Source: Bacteroidales bacterium (GTDB taxonomy: Bacteria; Bacteroidota; Bacteroidia; Bacteroidales; WCHB1-69). From it: a stretch of 24,486 nucleotides of DNA. Location: assembly GCA_012518765.1 (NCBI GenBank), contig JAAYRN010000196.1:1-24486 (forward strand). Reading direction: 5' to 3'. The translations under genes were made by a program, and so were the position numbers. Below, piece after piece: positions 7,024 through 15,532 of this stretch; positions within the stretch are counted from its first letter, which is position 1; each line of letters opens with the position of its first letter. Under the pieces are notes generated by a model. That model was not told the DNA's origin. It saw nothing but the letters and a program-made list of their open reading frames with translations, and did not search any database.

Positions 7024-9309
7024 ATGAAAACGAATATAAACCATAAGTTTAAGATAATATTGTCTTTTTGGGTGATATTATTCTTAACAAACAACATTAT
7101 TGCTCAAGTAAATTATAACATTAAGTTTGATAAAGGTAAATTTTCCTTTACACTTAACGAAGATGGAAATTATAGTATAATTCCTAATGAAGACAGTTAT
7201 TTTTTTATTGAAGACACAACATTGCCTGCACTACCTTATACAACAATTAATATTCTTGTTCCCAAAAATGTTAATATAGAAAATTTAAAAATTAACACAA
7301 CGCATACAATCATACTGCAAAATATAACTCTTGCAAAAAACCCTCAACTTATGAAATCGTCGGAGATGTCTAATTCTTCTTCTAATGCAAATTATGCAAA
7401 GAAAAGATATCCTGATGAAAATATACAATTCTTATCAATTAACAAAATGCAAGATTTTCATTTTGCAAGTTTTAGTATTTGTCCTTTTATTTATGATAAT
7501 GAAAATAAAACGCTTTCTATTATAACGGATTTTAATATTTCTTTTCAATATAATCATTTATCTTCTACAAAATCGAATGTTCAAGAAAGATACGATATGG
7601 AAGATGTTGTAAAGAGTATTGTTATTAATCCCAATGAATTGGATGTATTGTACCCTGCGAAAGAATCAAAATCAACCTCCGATACTAGAAGAAACTCATC
7701 GGATGTAGAATATTTGATAATTACATCGGAAGAATTAAGTTCTTCTTTTAATCCTCTAAAAGCATGGAAAATAAGAAAAGGAATAAAAACTGAAATTCTT
7801 ACAACAAGTTATATTTATGACAATTATGCCGGAGCAACCAATCAACTTAAAATTAAAAACTGTCTAAAATATTACTATGAAAATAAGAATTTGAAATGGG
7901 TATTATTGGGAGGAGATAATACCATTGTCCCTGTTCAAGGATGCTATGGCAATGTTAATAATGGCGGCATAATAGATAATACTATACCATGCGATTTGTT
8001 TTATGCCTGTTTTGATAATGCGTTTGATTGGAATGCTAATGGGAATAATCTTATAGGGGAATATAATGATAATATTGATATGGCTCCTGAAATTTTTGTA
8101 TCAAGGACTCCTATTAGAACATCTACGCATGTTAGTGCTTTTGTGAATAAAACATTAAATTATGAACAAAATCCACCCTTCTCTAATTATGTAAAAACAA
8201 TGCTTTTAGTAGGTTCTCGTCTTTCTTTTTTGTGGGCTGATAAAAGTGATGCACATCACAGAAGTGAAGCAATGTACAACCAATATGTTGCTCCGTATTG
8301 GACAGGTGTTAGAACACGATTTTATGATACCGGTACCGATTTTCCCGGAGATGCGAGTTATAATTTAACTACTGCAAATTTACAAACTGTTCTTAATTCG
8401 GGTTATCATTTTGTAAATACGGCTGTACATGGAAATGTAACTATATTTGGATTGGAGTCAGGTAGCTATTCTTCAACGAATGCTTCAACTTTGACTAATT
8501 CTAATAAATCAATAATAACAACAACAGCTTGTAATACGAATGCTTTTGATAATAGCACAGATCCTTGTTTAAGTGAAGCCTTTTTAAGAAATCCCAATGG
8601 GGGCTGTGTGTCTTATTGGGGTGGTTCTAGACATGGATTATATTATGCAGATACAATAATAAATAATTTTGGACCTTCTTTAGATTTTGTTGCTCAATTT
8701 TATAAAAATTTATTTACAGGAAATCCAAGTAATAATAGCTATAGATTTGGATCGGTAACCGCACAGGCAAAATCTTATTATATTGGTACCTCAAGTTATA
8801 ACTCTGGGTATCGTTGGGTGCAATTTTCGCAAAACGCAATAGGAGATCCTGAGTTATCTATTTTCACAGAGAATTCATTAACTTTTTCAAGTGCAACGGT
8901 GTCACAATCATGCGCAACTGTAGTTGTTAATACTGGAGTTTCAGGTTGTGATATTGCATTAACAAGTCAGGATATGGGAAATTCTTATTTTGAAGTTCAG
9001 AAAAACGTATCTTTTGCAATTTTTGAAAATGTGGACTGTTCATACTATGTAACGATTATAAAACATAATTATAAACCATTTACTTATCAAAAGAATTTAG
9101 TAGATACCTATATTCAAAACCATATATTTACATCCTATGAATGTGTTATTGGAAAAAACATCTTTGCCGGTAGAAATGTAACATCAAGCAAACCACAAGG
9201 AGATGTTATTGTAAGAAATGGAGCAAATGTACTGTTTGTAGCAGAAGAAGATGTTCTGTTGGATGGAGGTTTTGAAGTTGAACTGGGTGGTAGTTTTGAA
9301 ATACAATAA
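7024..9309 (+). CDS. Gingipain-like C25 cysteine peptidase (clan CD), secreted
   Basis: A 761-residue exported peptidase. Residues 1-28 are a signal peptide (ending IIAQ). Residues 29-190 resemble the C25 propeptide (LPALPYTTINILVPKN, a conserved SFSICPFIYDNE segment). Residues ~225-600 form the catalytic domain: YLIITSEEL start, WVLLGGDN, EIFVSRTPI, catalytic His469 in TAVHGN and Cys503 in TTACNTN. The 34-residue spacing is close to the 33 known for RgpB. Residues ~620-700 are Ig-like/beta. The last ~55 residues (707-761) are the same tail type as in the C13 neighbour (FEVELGGSFEIQ). Arg/Lys specificity cannot be read from the sequence. The start is fixed by AGGAGG at 7010. It is followed 13 bp later by another cargo gene. 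Likely a surface or extracellular protease exported by T9SS. Confidence 0.88.
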   Translation: MKTNINHKFKIILSFWVILFLTNNIIAQVNYNIKFDKGKFSFTLNEDGNYSIIPNEDSYFFIEDTTLPALPYTTINILVPKNVNIENLKINTTHTIILQNITLAKNPQLMKSSEMSNSSSNANYAKKRYPDENIQFLSINKMQDFHFASFSICPFIYDNENKTLSIITDFNISFQYNHLSSTKSNVQERYDMEDVVKSIVINPNELDVLYPAKESKSTSDTRRNSSDVEYLIITSEELSSSFNPLKAWKIRKGIKTEILTTSYIYDNYAGATNQLKIKNCLKYYYENKNLKWVLLGGDNTIVPVQGCYGNVNNGGIIDNTIPCDLFYACFDNAFDWNANGNNLIGEYNDNIDMAPEIFVSRTPIRTSTHVSAFVNKTLNYEQNPPFSNYVKTMLLVGSRLSFLWADKSDAHHRSEAMYNQYVAPYWTGVRTRFYDTGTDFPGDASYNLTTANLQTVLNSGYHFVNTAVHGNVTIFGLESGSYSSTNASTLTNSNKSIITTTACNTNAFDNSTDPCLSEAFLRNPNGGCVSYWGGSRHGLYYADTIINNFGPSLDFVAQFYKNLFTGNPSNNSYRFGSVTAQAKSYYIGTSSYNSGYRWVQFSQNAIGDPELSIFTENSLTFSSATVSQSCATVVVNTGVSGCDIALTSQDMGNSYFEVQKNVSFAIFENVDCSYYVTIIKHNYKPFTYQKNLVDTYIQNHIFTSYECVIGKNIFAGRNVTSSKPQGDVIVRNGANVLFVAEEDVLLDGGFEVELGGSFEIQ

Positions 9310-9322
9310 ATAAATAACAGTC

Positions 9323-10186
9323 ATGAAAAAATTAACAATAACACTCGCATTACTGCTTGCTTTTTCATTTGCAAAAGCACAATTCTTGACAGATAATATG
9401 CATTGGACGGAAATCAGATATAATAGCATGGTAGATCCGGATATAGTCTATGATTATAAAATAGAAGGAGATACAACTATTGACGAGATAGTTTATCACA
9501 AGGTTTATCTAAATAATGATTTTTCATTTTGTTTACGAGAAACAGATTCTAATGAAGTTTTTCTTTATCGTTTTTTTGAAGATATTGAAGGCGTGAAAGG
9601 TAAAGAATATCTTTTATATGATTTTAAATGGGAAAGAGGTAAAAAACTTTTTTATCCGGATTATTATAATTTTGAAGATGAATCTTCGCTTATTTATACT
9701 ATAATTGATAAAATTGACTCTGTGCAATTATTGAATGGACTTTATTATAAGTGTTTAAAAAATGAAAATGGTACAATTAAAATCATACAAGGCATTGGCG
9801 ATTTGACAAGATTTACGCTTGACCGTCTTTCTGCTACCGATGGAAGCAAATACGCCTTATTATGTTTCCATAAAGGAGACCAGCTGATTTATTTGAATCC
9901 TAATTATGAAGACTGTTCCGGCACGGCTGTTACATCTATTGCACCCATATCTTTAGAAAATTCAATAAAAATCTTCCCCAACCCAACAAACAATTGCTTA
10001 AATATAGAAATAGACAAACCCTATTCGGAAGTAAAAGTAGAGATTCGAGATATAAAGGGAAGTTTGCTTTATCAAAAAGAAAGTTTGGAAAATCCCATAC
10101 AGTTAAACGGTTGGAGTGCGGGAGTATATATGGTCAAGTTATTGGTGGATAATAAGGTAATAACAAAGAAGATTATGTTGAAGTAA
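9323..10186 (+). CDS. Secreted protein of unknown function with T9SS type A sorting tail
   Basis: A 287-residue exported protein. Residues 1-20 are a signal peptide (SFAKAQ). Residues 21-205 are a beta-rich, aromatic-rich region that I do not recognise, with repeated short strands (DYKIEGDTTIDEIVYHKVY, KEYLLYDFKWERG). Residues 214-287 are a type A tail (IKIFPNPTNNCLNI, IRDIKGSLLYQ, LNGWSAGVYMVKLLVDNK, ending KKIMLK). The body pattern is common among uncharacterised T9SS cargo proteins. It starts 13 bp after the C25 gene and is likely in its operon. The frame continues past its TAA into a decayed second sorting tail (10187-10337). No enzymatic motif is visible. Confidence 0.8.
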   Translation: MKKLTITLALLLAFSFAKAQFLTDNMHWTEIRYNSMVDPDIVYDYKIEGDTTIDEIVYHKVYLNNDFSFCLRETDSNEVFLYRFFEDIEGVKGKEYLLYDFKWERGKKLFYPDYYNFEDESSLIYTIIDKIDSVQLLNGLYYKCLKNENGTIKIIQGIGDLTRFTLDRLSATDGSKYALLCFHKGDQLIYLNPNYEDCSGTAVTSIAPISLENSIKIFPNPTNNCLNIEIDKPYSEVKVEIRDIKGSLLYQKESLENPIQLNGWSAGVYMVKLLVDNKVITKKIMLK

Positions 10187-10337
10187 TCAAATTTTCTTTC
10201 AAAACACCCCAACCCATTTAATGAAAGTACAATTATGAGCTGTTATATACCCGAAACTATAAAAAAAGCGGAATTATGCGTATATGATATGTCCGGTTCT
10301 CGTTTAAAATGCTTGTGTAAAAGAGAATGTGCTGTTT
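10187..10337 (+). pseudogene. Decayed T9SS type A sorting-tail fragment
   Basis: Directly after the TAA of the preceding gene, in the same frame, the translation gives HPNPFNESTIMSCYIPE, then KKAELCVYDMSGSRLKC. This matches the first half of the type A tail of the S74 protein (TPNPFNANTQISYYLP... AYLYIYSLNG). The second half has lost the expected LPAGMYLY pattern and runs into the opposite-strand MATE gene end. There is no start codon at the proper place and no body domain, so it is a leftover of a lost cargo gene or a former tail. Confidence 0.65.
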
Positions 10338-11627
10338 TTATTGGTAAAATAATTTCCGAGAGAATATGCCTTGCAACACACCCCGCAACAGTAGGAAAAA
10401 CACAAAAGCAAGCCATAGAGCATTGTTGTGCATAGTATTACTTAGGACATAGTAGGTAGCAAAAAATACCGCAGTTGCTATAAAAATAGCATTACGCATA
10501 ATTTTTCCAGCGGTAGCACCAACCAAAATACCGTCCCATATAAAAGCCGAAAATCCTGTAATAGGTACTATTAAAACCCAAAAATAATACGTTTGGGCTT
10601 CTTGTATAATGTGTAGGTTATTGGTGAAAATGGATAATATGTGCTTGCCAAAAATAGCGTACATCACCGTAAATAATACGGTTAAAATACTTCCCCATAT
10701 AAATAAATACCGTATGGCTTTACGCACTAATGATTGATTGTTAGAGCCTATATATCTTCCTATCAAAGATTCACCTGCATAGGCAAATCCGTCTACAATA
10801 TAGGAAAATAAAGTAAAAAATTGCATCAATAAAGTATTAACAGCCAAAGTGGTATCTCCTAATTTAGCCCCTTCGGCGGGAATAAAACTAAAAACAGCAA
10901 TCAAACAAAGACTTCGTAGAAAAATATCGGTATTTAACCTAAAAAAATGAATCATTTTATCCCACGCCACTATTTTTTTTATGCTAATGTATTGTAAATA
11001 CTTTCTGTAATGTATAAGCCACAGTATGATAGTGGTTAAGAGTCCGATATATTGAGCCAATACACTTCCCAATGCAACTCCTTTTATTTTCATACCCAAT
11101 GTAAATACAAAAATAAAACTGAGAACAATGTTTACCACATTGATTTGTATGGCAATCCACATAGGAAGTTTAGCATTTTGCATTCCGATAAACCAACCTT
11201 TGGTAGCGTATAAACAAAGGATGGCAGGAGCACCCCATATAACGATATTAAAATATTCAATAGCATGCTTTTCAACTGATTCACTGGCTTGTATAAGTTT
11301 AAAGGCAAGGGTTTTTATAGGATATTGCAATGCTATTAATACAATAGAAATAGACAAAGCGATAAACAGGGAACGACCTAATATTTGGGCAATTTCCTCT
11401 TTATCAACAGCACCGTAGGCTTGGGCTGTAAAGCCTGTAGTTCCCATTCTTAAAAATCCGAAGTTCCAATAAATGAGATTAAAAATCATAGTGCCAATGG
11501 CAATAGCACCTATGTAATATTCACTGTTTAAGTGTCCTACAATGGCAACATCTACCATACCTAACAAAGGTACCGTTATGGTAGTAATGATATTGGGAAT
11601 AGCAAGCCGAAGTATTTGCTTATTCAA
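10338..11627 (-). CDS. MATE family efflux transporter (DinF-like)
   Basis: A 429-residue inner-membrane protein with about 12 hydrophobic segments, close to the family's usual ~440-460. MATE proteins export drugs or metabolites by Na+ or H+ antiport. The N-terminal helix reads LAIPNIITTITVPLLGMVD, followed by AIVGHL and the conserved RMGTTGFTAQAYG around residue 60. The C-terminal half has a pseudo-symmetric repeat (GFAYAGESLIGRYIG). It starts 17 bp after mreB on the same strand, so it is probably read from the purH-mreB transcript. The substrate cannot be deduced. It ends against the decayed sorting-tail fragment of the opposite strand. Confidence 0.9.
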   Translation of the reverse strand: MNKQILRLAIPNIITTITVPLLGMVDVAIVGHLNSEYYIGAIAIGTMIFNLIYWNFGFLRMGTTGFTAQAYGAVDKEEIAQILGRSLFIALSISIVLIALQYPIKTLAFKLIQASESVEKHAIEYFNIVIWGAPAILCLYATKGWFIGMQNAKLPMWIAIQINVVNIVLSFIFVFTLGMKIKGVALGSVLAQYIGLLTTIILWLIHYRKYLQYISIKKIVAWDKMIHFFRLNTDIFLRSLCLIAVFSFIPAEGAKLGDTTLAVNTLLMQFFTLFSYIVDGFAYAGESLIGRYIGSNNQSLVRKAIRYLFIWGSILTVLFTVMYAIFGKHILSIFTNNLHIIQEAQTYYFWVLIVPITGFSAFIWDGILVGATAGKIMRNAIFIATAVFFATYYVLSNTMHNNALWLAFVFFLLLRGVLQGIFSRKLFYQ

Positions 11628-11644
11628 TTTGATAGACTGAAAAA

Positions 11645-12670
11645 TTATTTAATTAAAAATGGGAATCTGTCGAAGTTTTTCAATGCCGTAGCTGTTCCTC
11701 TTGCCACTGCTCGTAAGGGTTCATCGCCTATATGAACATTTAGCTTGGTTTTCAAATGCAAACGTTTATCTAATCCACGTAACAAGGAACCACCACCAGC
11801 TAAATATATTCCCGAACGATAAATATCGGCTGATAGTTCGGGGGGTGTATTTTCAAGTGCATTTAATACAGCTACTTCTATTTGTTGTATGGATTTGTCC
11901 AAAGCCAATGCAATTTCTTGGTGGGTAATAAGGATAGCCTTAGGTATTCCCGTTAACAAGTCTCTACCTCTAACTTCGTAACTTTCAGGAGGATTATCTA
12001 TATCGGTAAGGGCTGCTCCTGCATGAATTTTTATCAATTCGGCGGTGCGTTTTCCTATGGACATATTGTGTTCGCGCCGCATGTATTCTTCTATATCCTG
12101 ATTAAATTCATCGCCGGCGGTTTTTATAGATTTATTGCTAACGATACCACCCAACGAAATAACAGCAATTTCACTGGTTCCACCACCAATATCGATAATC
12201 ATGTTTCCGGTGGGTTCTAAAACGTCCAATCCCATACCAATAGCCGCTGCCATAGGTTCATGTATGAGTCTAACTTCTTTAGCACCTGCATGTTCTGCCG
12301 AGTCTCTAACAGCTCGTTCTTCTACTTCGGTAATTCCCGAAGGAATACAAACCACCATTTTCAAGGAAGGAGGGAACAAACTTTTTTGTTTGGCATTCAT
12401 CATGCGTAAAAATTCGACAATCATCAATTCTACAGCTTGATAATCGGCTATCACTCCGTCTTTTAGTGGACGTATTACTTTTATATCTTCGTGAGTTCTA
12501 CCTTGCATCATGAGTGCTTTTTCGCCTACTGCCATTAATTTATTGGTGGTTCGGTTCATAGCAATGATGGAAGGTTCGTCAATTACAGTTTGGTCGTTGT
12601 AAATAATCACCGTATTTGCTGTGCCAAGGTCTACAGCGATTTCTTTTGTGAAAAAAGAAAATAATCCCAT
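11645..12670 (-). CDS. mreB: Rod shape-determining actin homologue MreB
   Basis: MreB is a 341-residue bacterial actin that forms membrane-associated filaments guiding lateral wall synthesis. The N-terminal amphipathic MGLFSFFTKE is followed by the phosphate 1 motif AVDLGTANT. The phosphate 2 motif is IDIGGGTSE (about residues 158-166), and LAGGGSLLRGLD marks the adenosine-binding region. The length is typical. It lies 72 bp downstream of purH, an arrangement common in Bacteroidota, but the usual mreC-mreD-pbp2-rodA genes do not follow; a MATE gene comes next. Confidence 0.96.
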   Translation of the reverse strand: MGLFSFFTKEIAVDLGTANTVIIYNDQTVIDEPSIIAMNRTTNKLMAVGEKALMMQGRTHEDIKVIRPLKDGVIADYQAVELMIVEFLRMMNAKQKSLFPPSLKMVVCIPSGITEVEERAVRDSAEHAGAKEVRLIHEPMAAAIGMGLDVLEPTGNMIIDIGGGTSEIAVISLGGIVSNKSIKTAGDEFNQDIEEYMRREHNMSIGKRTAELIKIHAGAALTDIDNPPESYEVRGRDLLTGIPKAILITHQEIALALDKSIQQIEVAVLNALENTPPELSADIYRSGIYLAGGGSLLRGLDKRLHLKTKLNVHIGDEPLRAVARGTATALKNFDRFPFLIK

Positions 12671-12742
12671 TATATATTATGTTTTAAAGTCTTTATTGAT
12701 ACGTAAATTTTAATAAAAAGTTGCATTGAGTGGGTGAAAAAA

Positions 12743-14221
12743 TTAATGTTTAAAATGTCTCACGCCTGTAAATACCATAGAAACACCCATTTCGTTGCAA
12801 ACTTTGACGGAGTCTTCGTCTTTTACCGACCCTCCGGGTTGAATAATAGAGCTTATGCCTTCTTGGGTAGCGATTTCGACGCTATCGCTAAAAGGGAAAA
12901 ATGCATCGGAAGCCATGACGGCTCCTTTTAAATCGAAATTAAAATGTTTTGCTTTTAAAATGGCGTGTTGCAAGGCATCGACTCGAGAGGTTTGTCCCAT
13001 TCCAGAGGCTAACAATTGTTTGTTTTTTACCAACACAATAGCGTTTGATTTGGTGTGTTTTACAATTTTATTTGCAAAAAATAAATCTTCCAATTGTTGG
13101 CTTGTGGGTTTGGTGTTCGTAGGATAGCTTAGAGTTTCTATGCTTTCTATGGAAATATCCCTGTCTTGTTCAATAATTCCATTTAATAAAGAACGAAATT
13201 GTTTGGTTCTTAGGTTATACGGTTTTTGTTTTAAGATAATTCTGTTTTTCTTAGATTTTAATATTTCCAATGCTTTGGTTTCATAATCGGGGGCTATTAA
13301 TACCTCAAAAAATAGTTTGTTAACTTCCTCGGCTGTTTCGGTATCCATGGTTTTGTTGCAAATTAAAATACCTCCAAAAGCAGAAATAGGGTCGCCGGCT
13401 AAAGCTGCGTGCCACGCTTCTAAAAGGGTGTTGCGTTGGGCTACTCCACAGGCATTGTTGTGTTTAATAATAGCGAATGAGCAGGGAGGTAAATCGCTCA
13501 TGAGCGATATGGCGGCGTCTATGTCTAATAAATTATTGTATGAAATATCTTTTCCATTTAATTTTTCAAATACTTCGTCTAAATTTCCGTAAAAACAAGC
13601 CGATTGATGCGGATTTTCACCGTAGCGTAGGGGAGTGGTTCCAGAAAAATAATTGTATATAGCTGTATCATAATGCGAAGAAACTTCAAAACATCTTGTA
13701 GCAAAAAGTTTGCGTTCTTCCAAGGTTGTACTACCTTTTCCTGTTTGTAAAATTTCTAATATATCGGGATAATATTTTCGAGAAGGGACGCATAATACAT
13801 CTTTGTGGTTTTTTGCCGAAGCTCTAATCAAAGATATGCCTCCTATATCAATTTTTTCGATAATTTCTTCGGTTTTATCCGTGTTTTTAAGTGTTTCTTC
13901 GAAAGGATATAAGTCTACGATAATTAAATCGATAGGAGGTATTTGGTATTGCTTGGCTTGTTTTTCATCTGCTTCATGATTACGTTGGTACAATATACCT
14001 CCCATAATGGTTGGATGTAGGGTTTTAACGCGTCCGCCAAATATGGAAGGATAGCCTGTAAGTGTTTCGATGTCAGTAACGGGGATGTTCTTTTTTTGTA
14101 AATATTCAAAGGTTCCTCCTGTGGAAAATATATTGATATTCAACTGTGTTAAAGCCAAAGCTATTTCGTCAATTTTTTCTTTATTAAATACGGTAATTAG
14201 TGCGTTTTTAATCTGTTTCAT
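12743..14221 (-). CDS. purH: Bifunctional AICAR formyltransferase/IMP cyclohydrolase
   Basis: PurH performs the last two steps of de novo purine synthesis, AICAR to FAICAR to IMP, in the cytosol. It has 492 residues, at the short end of the family (about 505-530). The N-terminal MGS-like cyclohydrolase domain has STGGT (33-37), GGRVKTLHP (62-70) and DLYPFEET. The transformylase domain begins near LRYGENPHQSA (198-208) and has the catalytic Lys253-His254 in IIKHNNACG. The C-terminal part shows SDAFFPFSDS and QPGGSVKDED, and ends VFTGVRHFKH. It is the first gene of a minus-strand group with mreB and the MATE gene, transcribed away from the heptose kinase gene. Confidence 0.96.
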   Translation of the reverse strand: MKQIKNALITVFNKEKIDEIALALTQLNINIFSTGGTFEYLQKKNIPVTDIETLTGYPSIFGGRVKTLHPTIMGGILYQRNHEADEKQAKQYQIPPIDLIIVDLYPFEETLKNTDKTEEIIEKIDIGGISLIRASAKNHKDVLCVPSRKYYPDILEILQTGKGSTTLEERKLFATRCFEVSSHYDTAIYNYFSGTTPLRYGENPHQSACFYGNLDEVFEKLNGKDISYNNLLDIDAAISLMSDLPPCSFAIIKHNNACGVAQRNTLLEAWHAALAGDPISAFGGILICNKTMDTETAEEVNKLFFEVLIAPDYETKALEILKSKKNRIILKQKPYNLRTKQFRSLLNGIIEQDRDISIESIETLSYPTNTKPTSQQLEDLFFANKIVKHTKSNAIVLVKNKQLLASGMGQTSRVDALQHAILKAKHFNFDLKGAVMASDAFFPFSDSVEIATQEGISSIIQPGGSVKDEDSVKVCNEMGVSMVFTGVRHFKH

Positions 14222-14398
14222 GTAGTTGATAGTATGTAAAAATTTATATTAAAGTAAAGAAATTCAATAAAATAATAATGTTTCAAACAGCATTATTTAT
14301 AAAATACAAAAATCGTAAAAATTTTGATAACAACCAAGTGTTTTTGTTTAATGTGGTTAAATTAATTTGTTAAATCGATATATGTGATATATTTTGTG

Positions 14399-14406
14399 TA
14401 CTTTTG
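14399..14406 (+). promoter_or_regulatory. -7 promoter box for the heptose kinase gene
   Basis: TACTTTTG fits TAnnTTTG and lies 24 bp before the ATG at 14431. A TTTG at 14366-14369 is too far (29 bp) for a normal -33 box; other upstream bases are AT-rich. I saw no exact box for the divergent purH gene in the shared 209-bp gap. Confidence 0.5.
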
Positions 14407-14430
14407 TATGCTTTTAAATAAAATATCAAT

Positions 14431-15453
14431 ATGTTGAAAAGTAAGCTAACAAAAACCGAACTCAATGCGTGGGCTGAGTACATTAAAAAAAGTAAAATAC
14501 TTGTCATAGGCGATGTGATGTTAGATGTATATATTCACGGTAAAGTCGATAGAATTTCACCCGAAGCTCCGGTGCCTGTTGTCAATGTGAAAGAGTATAA
14601 AACTTGCTTAGGAGGTGCTGCTAATGTGGCATTTAACCTACAAGCCATGGGTGCTACACCTATTTTATGTGGTACTATTGGCGATGATGTGAAAGGCAAT
14701 GAGTTTTTGACAATTTTAAACAAACACCGATTGTCATCTCAAGGTATGATGGAGGTAGAAAATAGACCAACCACGGTAAAAACACGTATTATTGGCAACA
14801 AGATGCAACTGTTGCGTATTGACGAAGAAATAGATGAACCGCTTACAGAAAAAGAAAATCAACGATTTTATAGCTATATTGAAAATATTTTATGCAAAGA
14901 AGATATAAAGGCTATTGTTTTTGAAGATTATGACAAGGGTTCTATTTCGCCTTTACTCATAGAAAAAATTGCGAGTATTGCTGCTACTAAATCCATTCCT
15001 ATATTGGTAGATCCTAAAAAACGAAATTTTTTAGATTATAAAAATATTCAACTATTTAAACCTAATTTATCGGAACTTACCAGTGGCTTGGAATTAAACA
15101 AACATGGTTTAGATTTACAGGCGTTGAGTATAGAGATAAATAAATTTATGGATAACAATCAATTAGAAATAGTTATGACTACTATGTCCGACAAGGGTAT
15201 ATTGATTTGTTATAAAGATAATACTGAGTTTGCATACGATTGGATACCTGCTCATGTACGTAGTGTTGCTGATGTGTCGGGTGCTGGCGATACAGTAATT
15301 AGCATTGCAACTTTGGCATTGATATATGGATTTTCACCTCTAATGATAGCTAAATTTGCCAATATAGCAGGGGGATTGGTTTGTGAAACCATAGGGGTAG
15401 TACCTATAGATAAAAAAATATTTTTCAATGAATGTGAAAAGATTTTAGTATAA
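14431..15453 (+). CDS. hldA: D-glycero-beta-D-manno-heptose-7-phosphate kinase (HldE kinase-domain type)
   Basis: A PfkB/ribokinase-fold sugar kinase of 340 residues that matches the N-terminal (RfaE domain I) half of HldE. That enzyme phosphorylates heptose-7-phosphate to the 1,7-bisphosphate for LPS inner-core heptose synthesis. Visible motifs are GDVMLDVYIHGKVDRISPEA (27-46), the substrate-binding GGAANVA (61-67), VDPKKRNF (193-200), and the C-terminal DVSGAGDT with catalytic base Asp287. The nucleotidyltransferase half of HldE is absent, so it is a kinase-only (HldA-type) protein. It is monocistronic between a divergent and a convergent gene. A related PfkB sugar kinase cannot be fully excluded. 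Confidence 0.85.
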   Translation: MLKSKLTKTELNAWAEYIKKSKILVIGDVMLDVYIHGKVDRISPEAPVPVVNVKEYKTCLGGAANVAFNLQAMGATPILCGTIGDDVKGNEFLTILNKHRLSSQGMMEVENRPTTVKTRIIGNKMQLLRIDEEIDEPLTEKENQRFYSYIENILCKEDIKAIVFEDYDKGSISPLLIEKIASIAATKSIPILVDPKKRNFLDYKNIQLFKPNLSELTSGLELNKHGLDLQALSIEINKFMDNNQLEIVMTTMSDKGILICYKDNTEFAYDWIPAHVRSVADVSGAGDTVISIATLALIYGFSPLMIAKFANIAGGLVCETIGVVPIDKKIFFNECEKILV

Positions 15454-15498
15454 AAAAGGTAACAAAGTCATATTCAGCCTGTCCTCTATCCTTTTTTT
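15452..15498. terminator. Possible bidirectional terminator between convergent genes
   Basis: AAAAAAGG (15452-15459) and CCTTTTTT (15490-15497) can pair across a 30-base loop, followed by T. It lies between the end of the kinase gene and the end of the subtilisin gene. The stem is short and A/T-rich, so this is tentative. Confidence 0.35.
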
Positions 15499-15532
15499 GT
15501 CGTTGTATAGATATTGTTTTATATTATACATC

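Noticed and set aside
10235..10435. Independent small gene starting ATG 10235
   Set aside because: It is the middle of a decayed sorting-tail fragment and its second half is the antisense of the MATE gene.
11128..13592. Several plus-strand frames of 65-101 codons antisense to the MATE, mreB and purH genes
   Set aside because: They are shadows of strongly conserved minus-strand genes, with no recognisable protein features.
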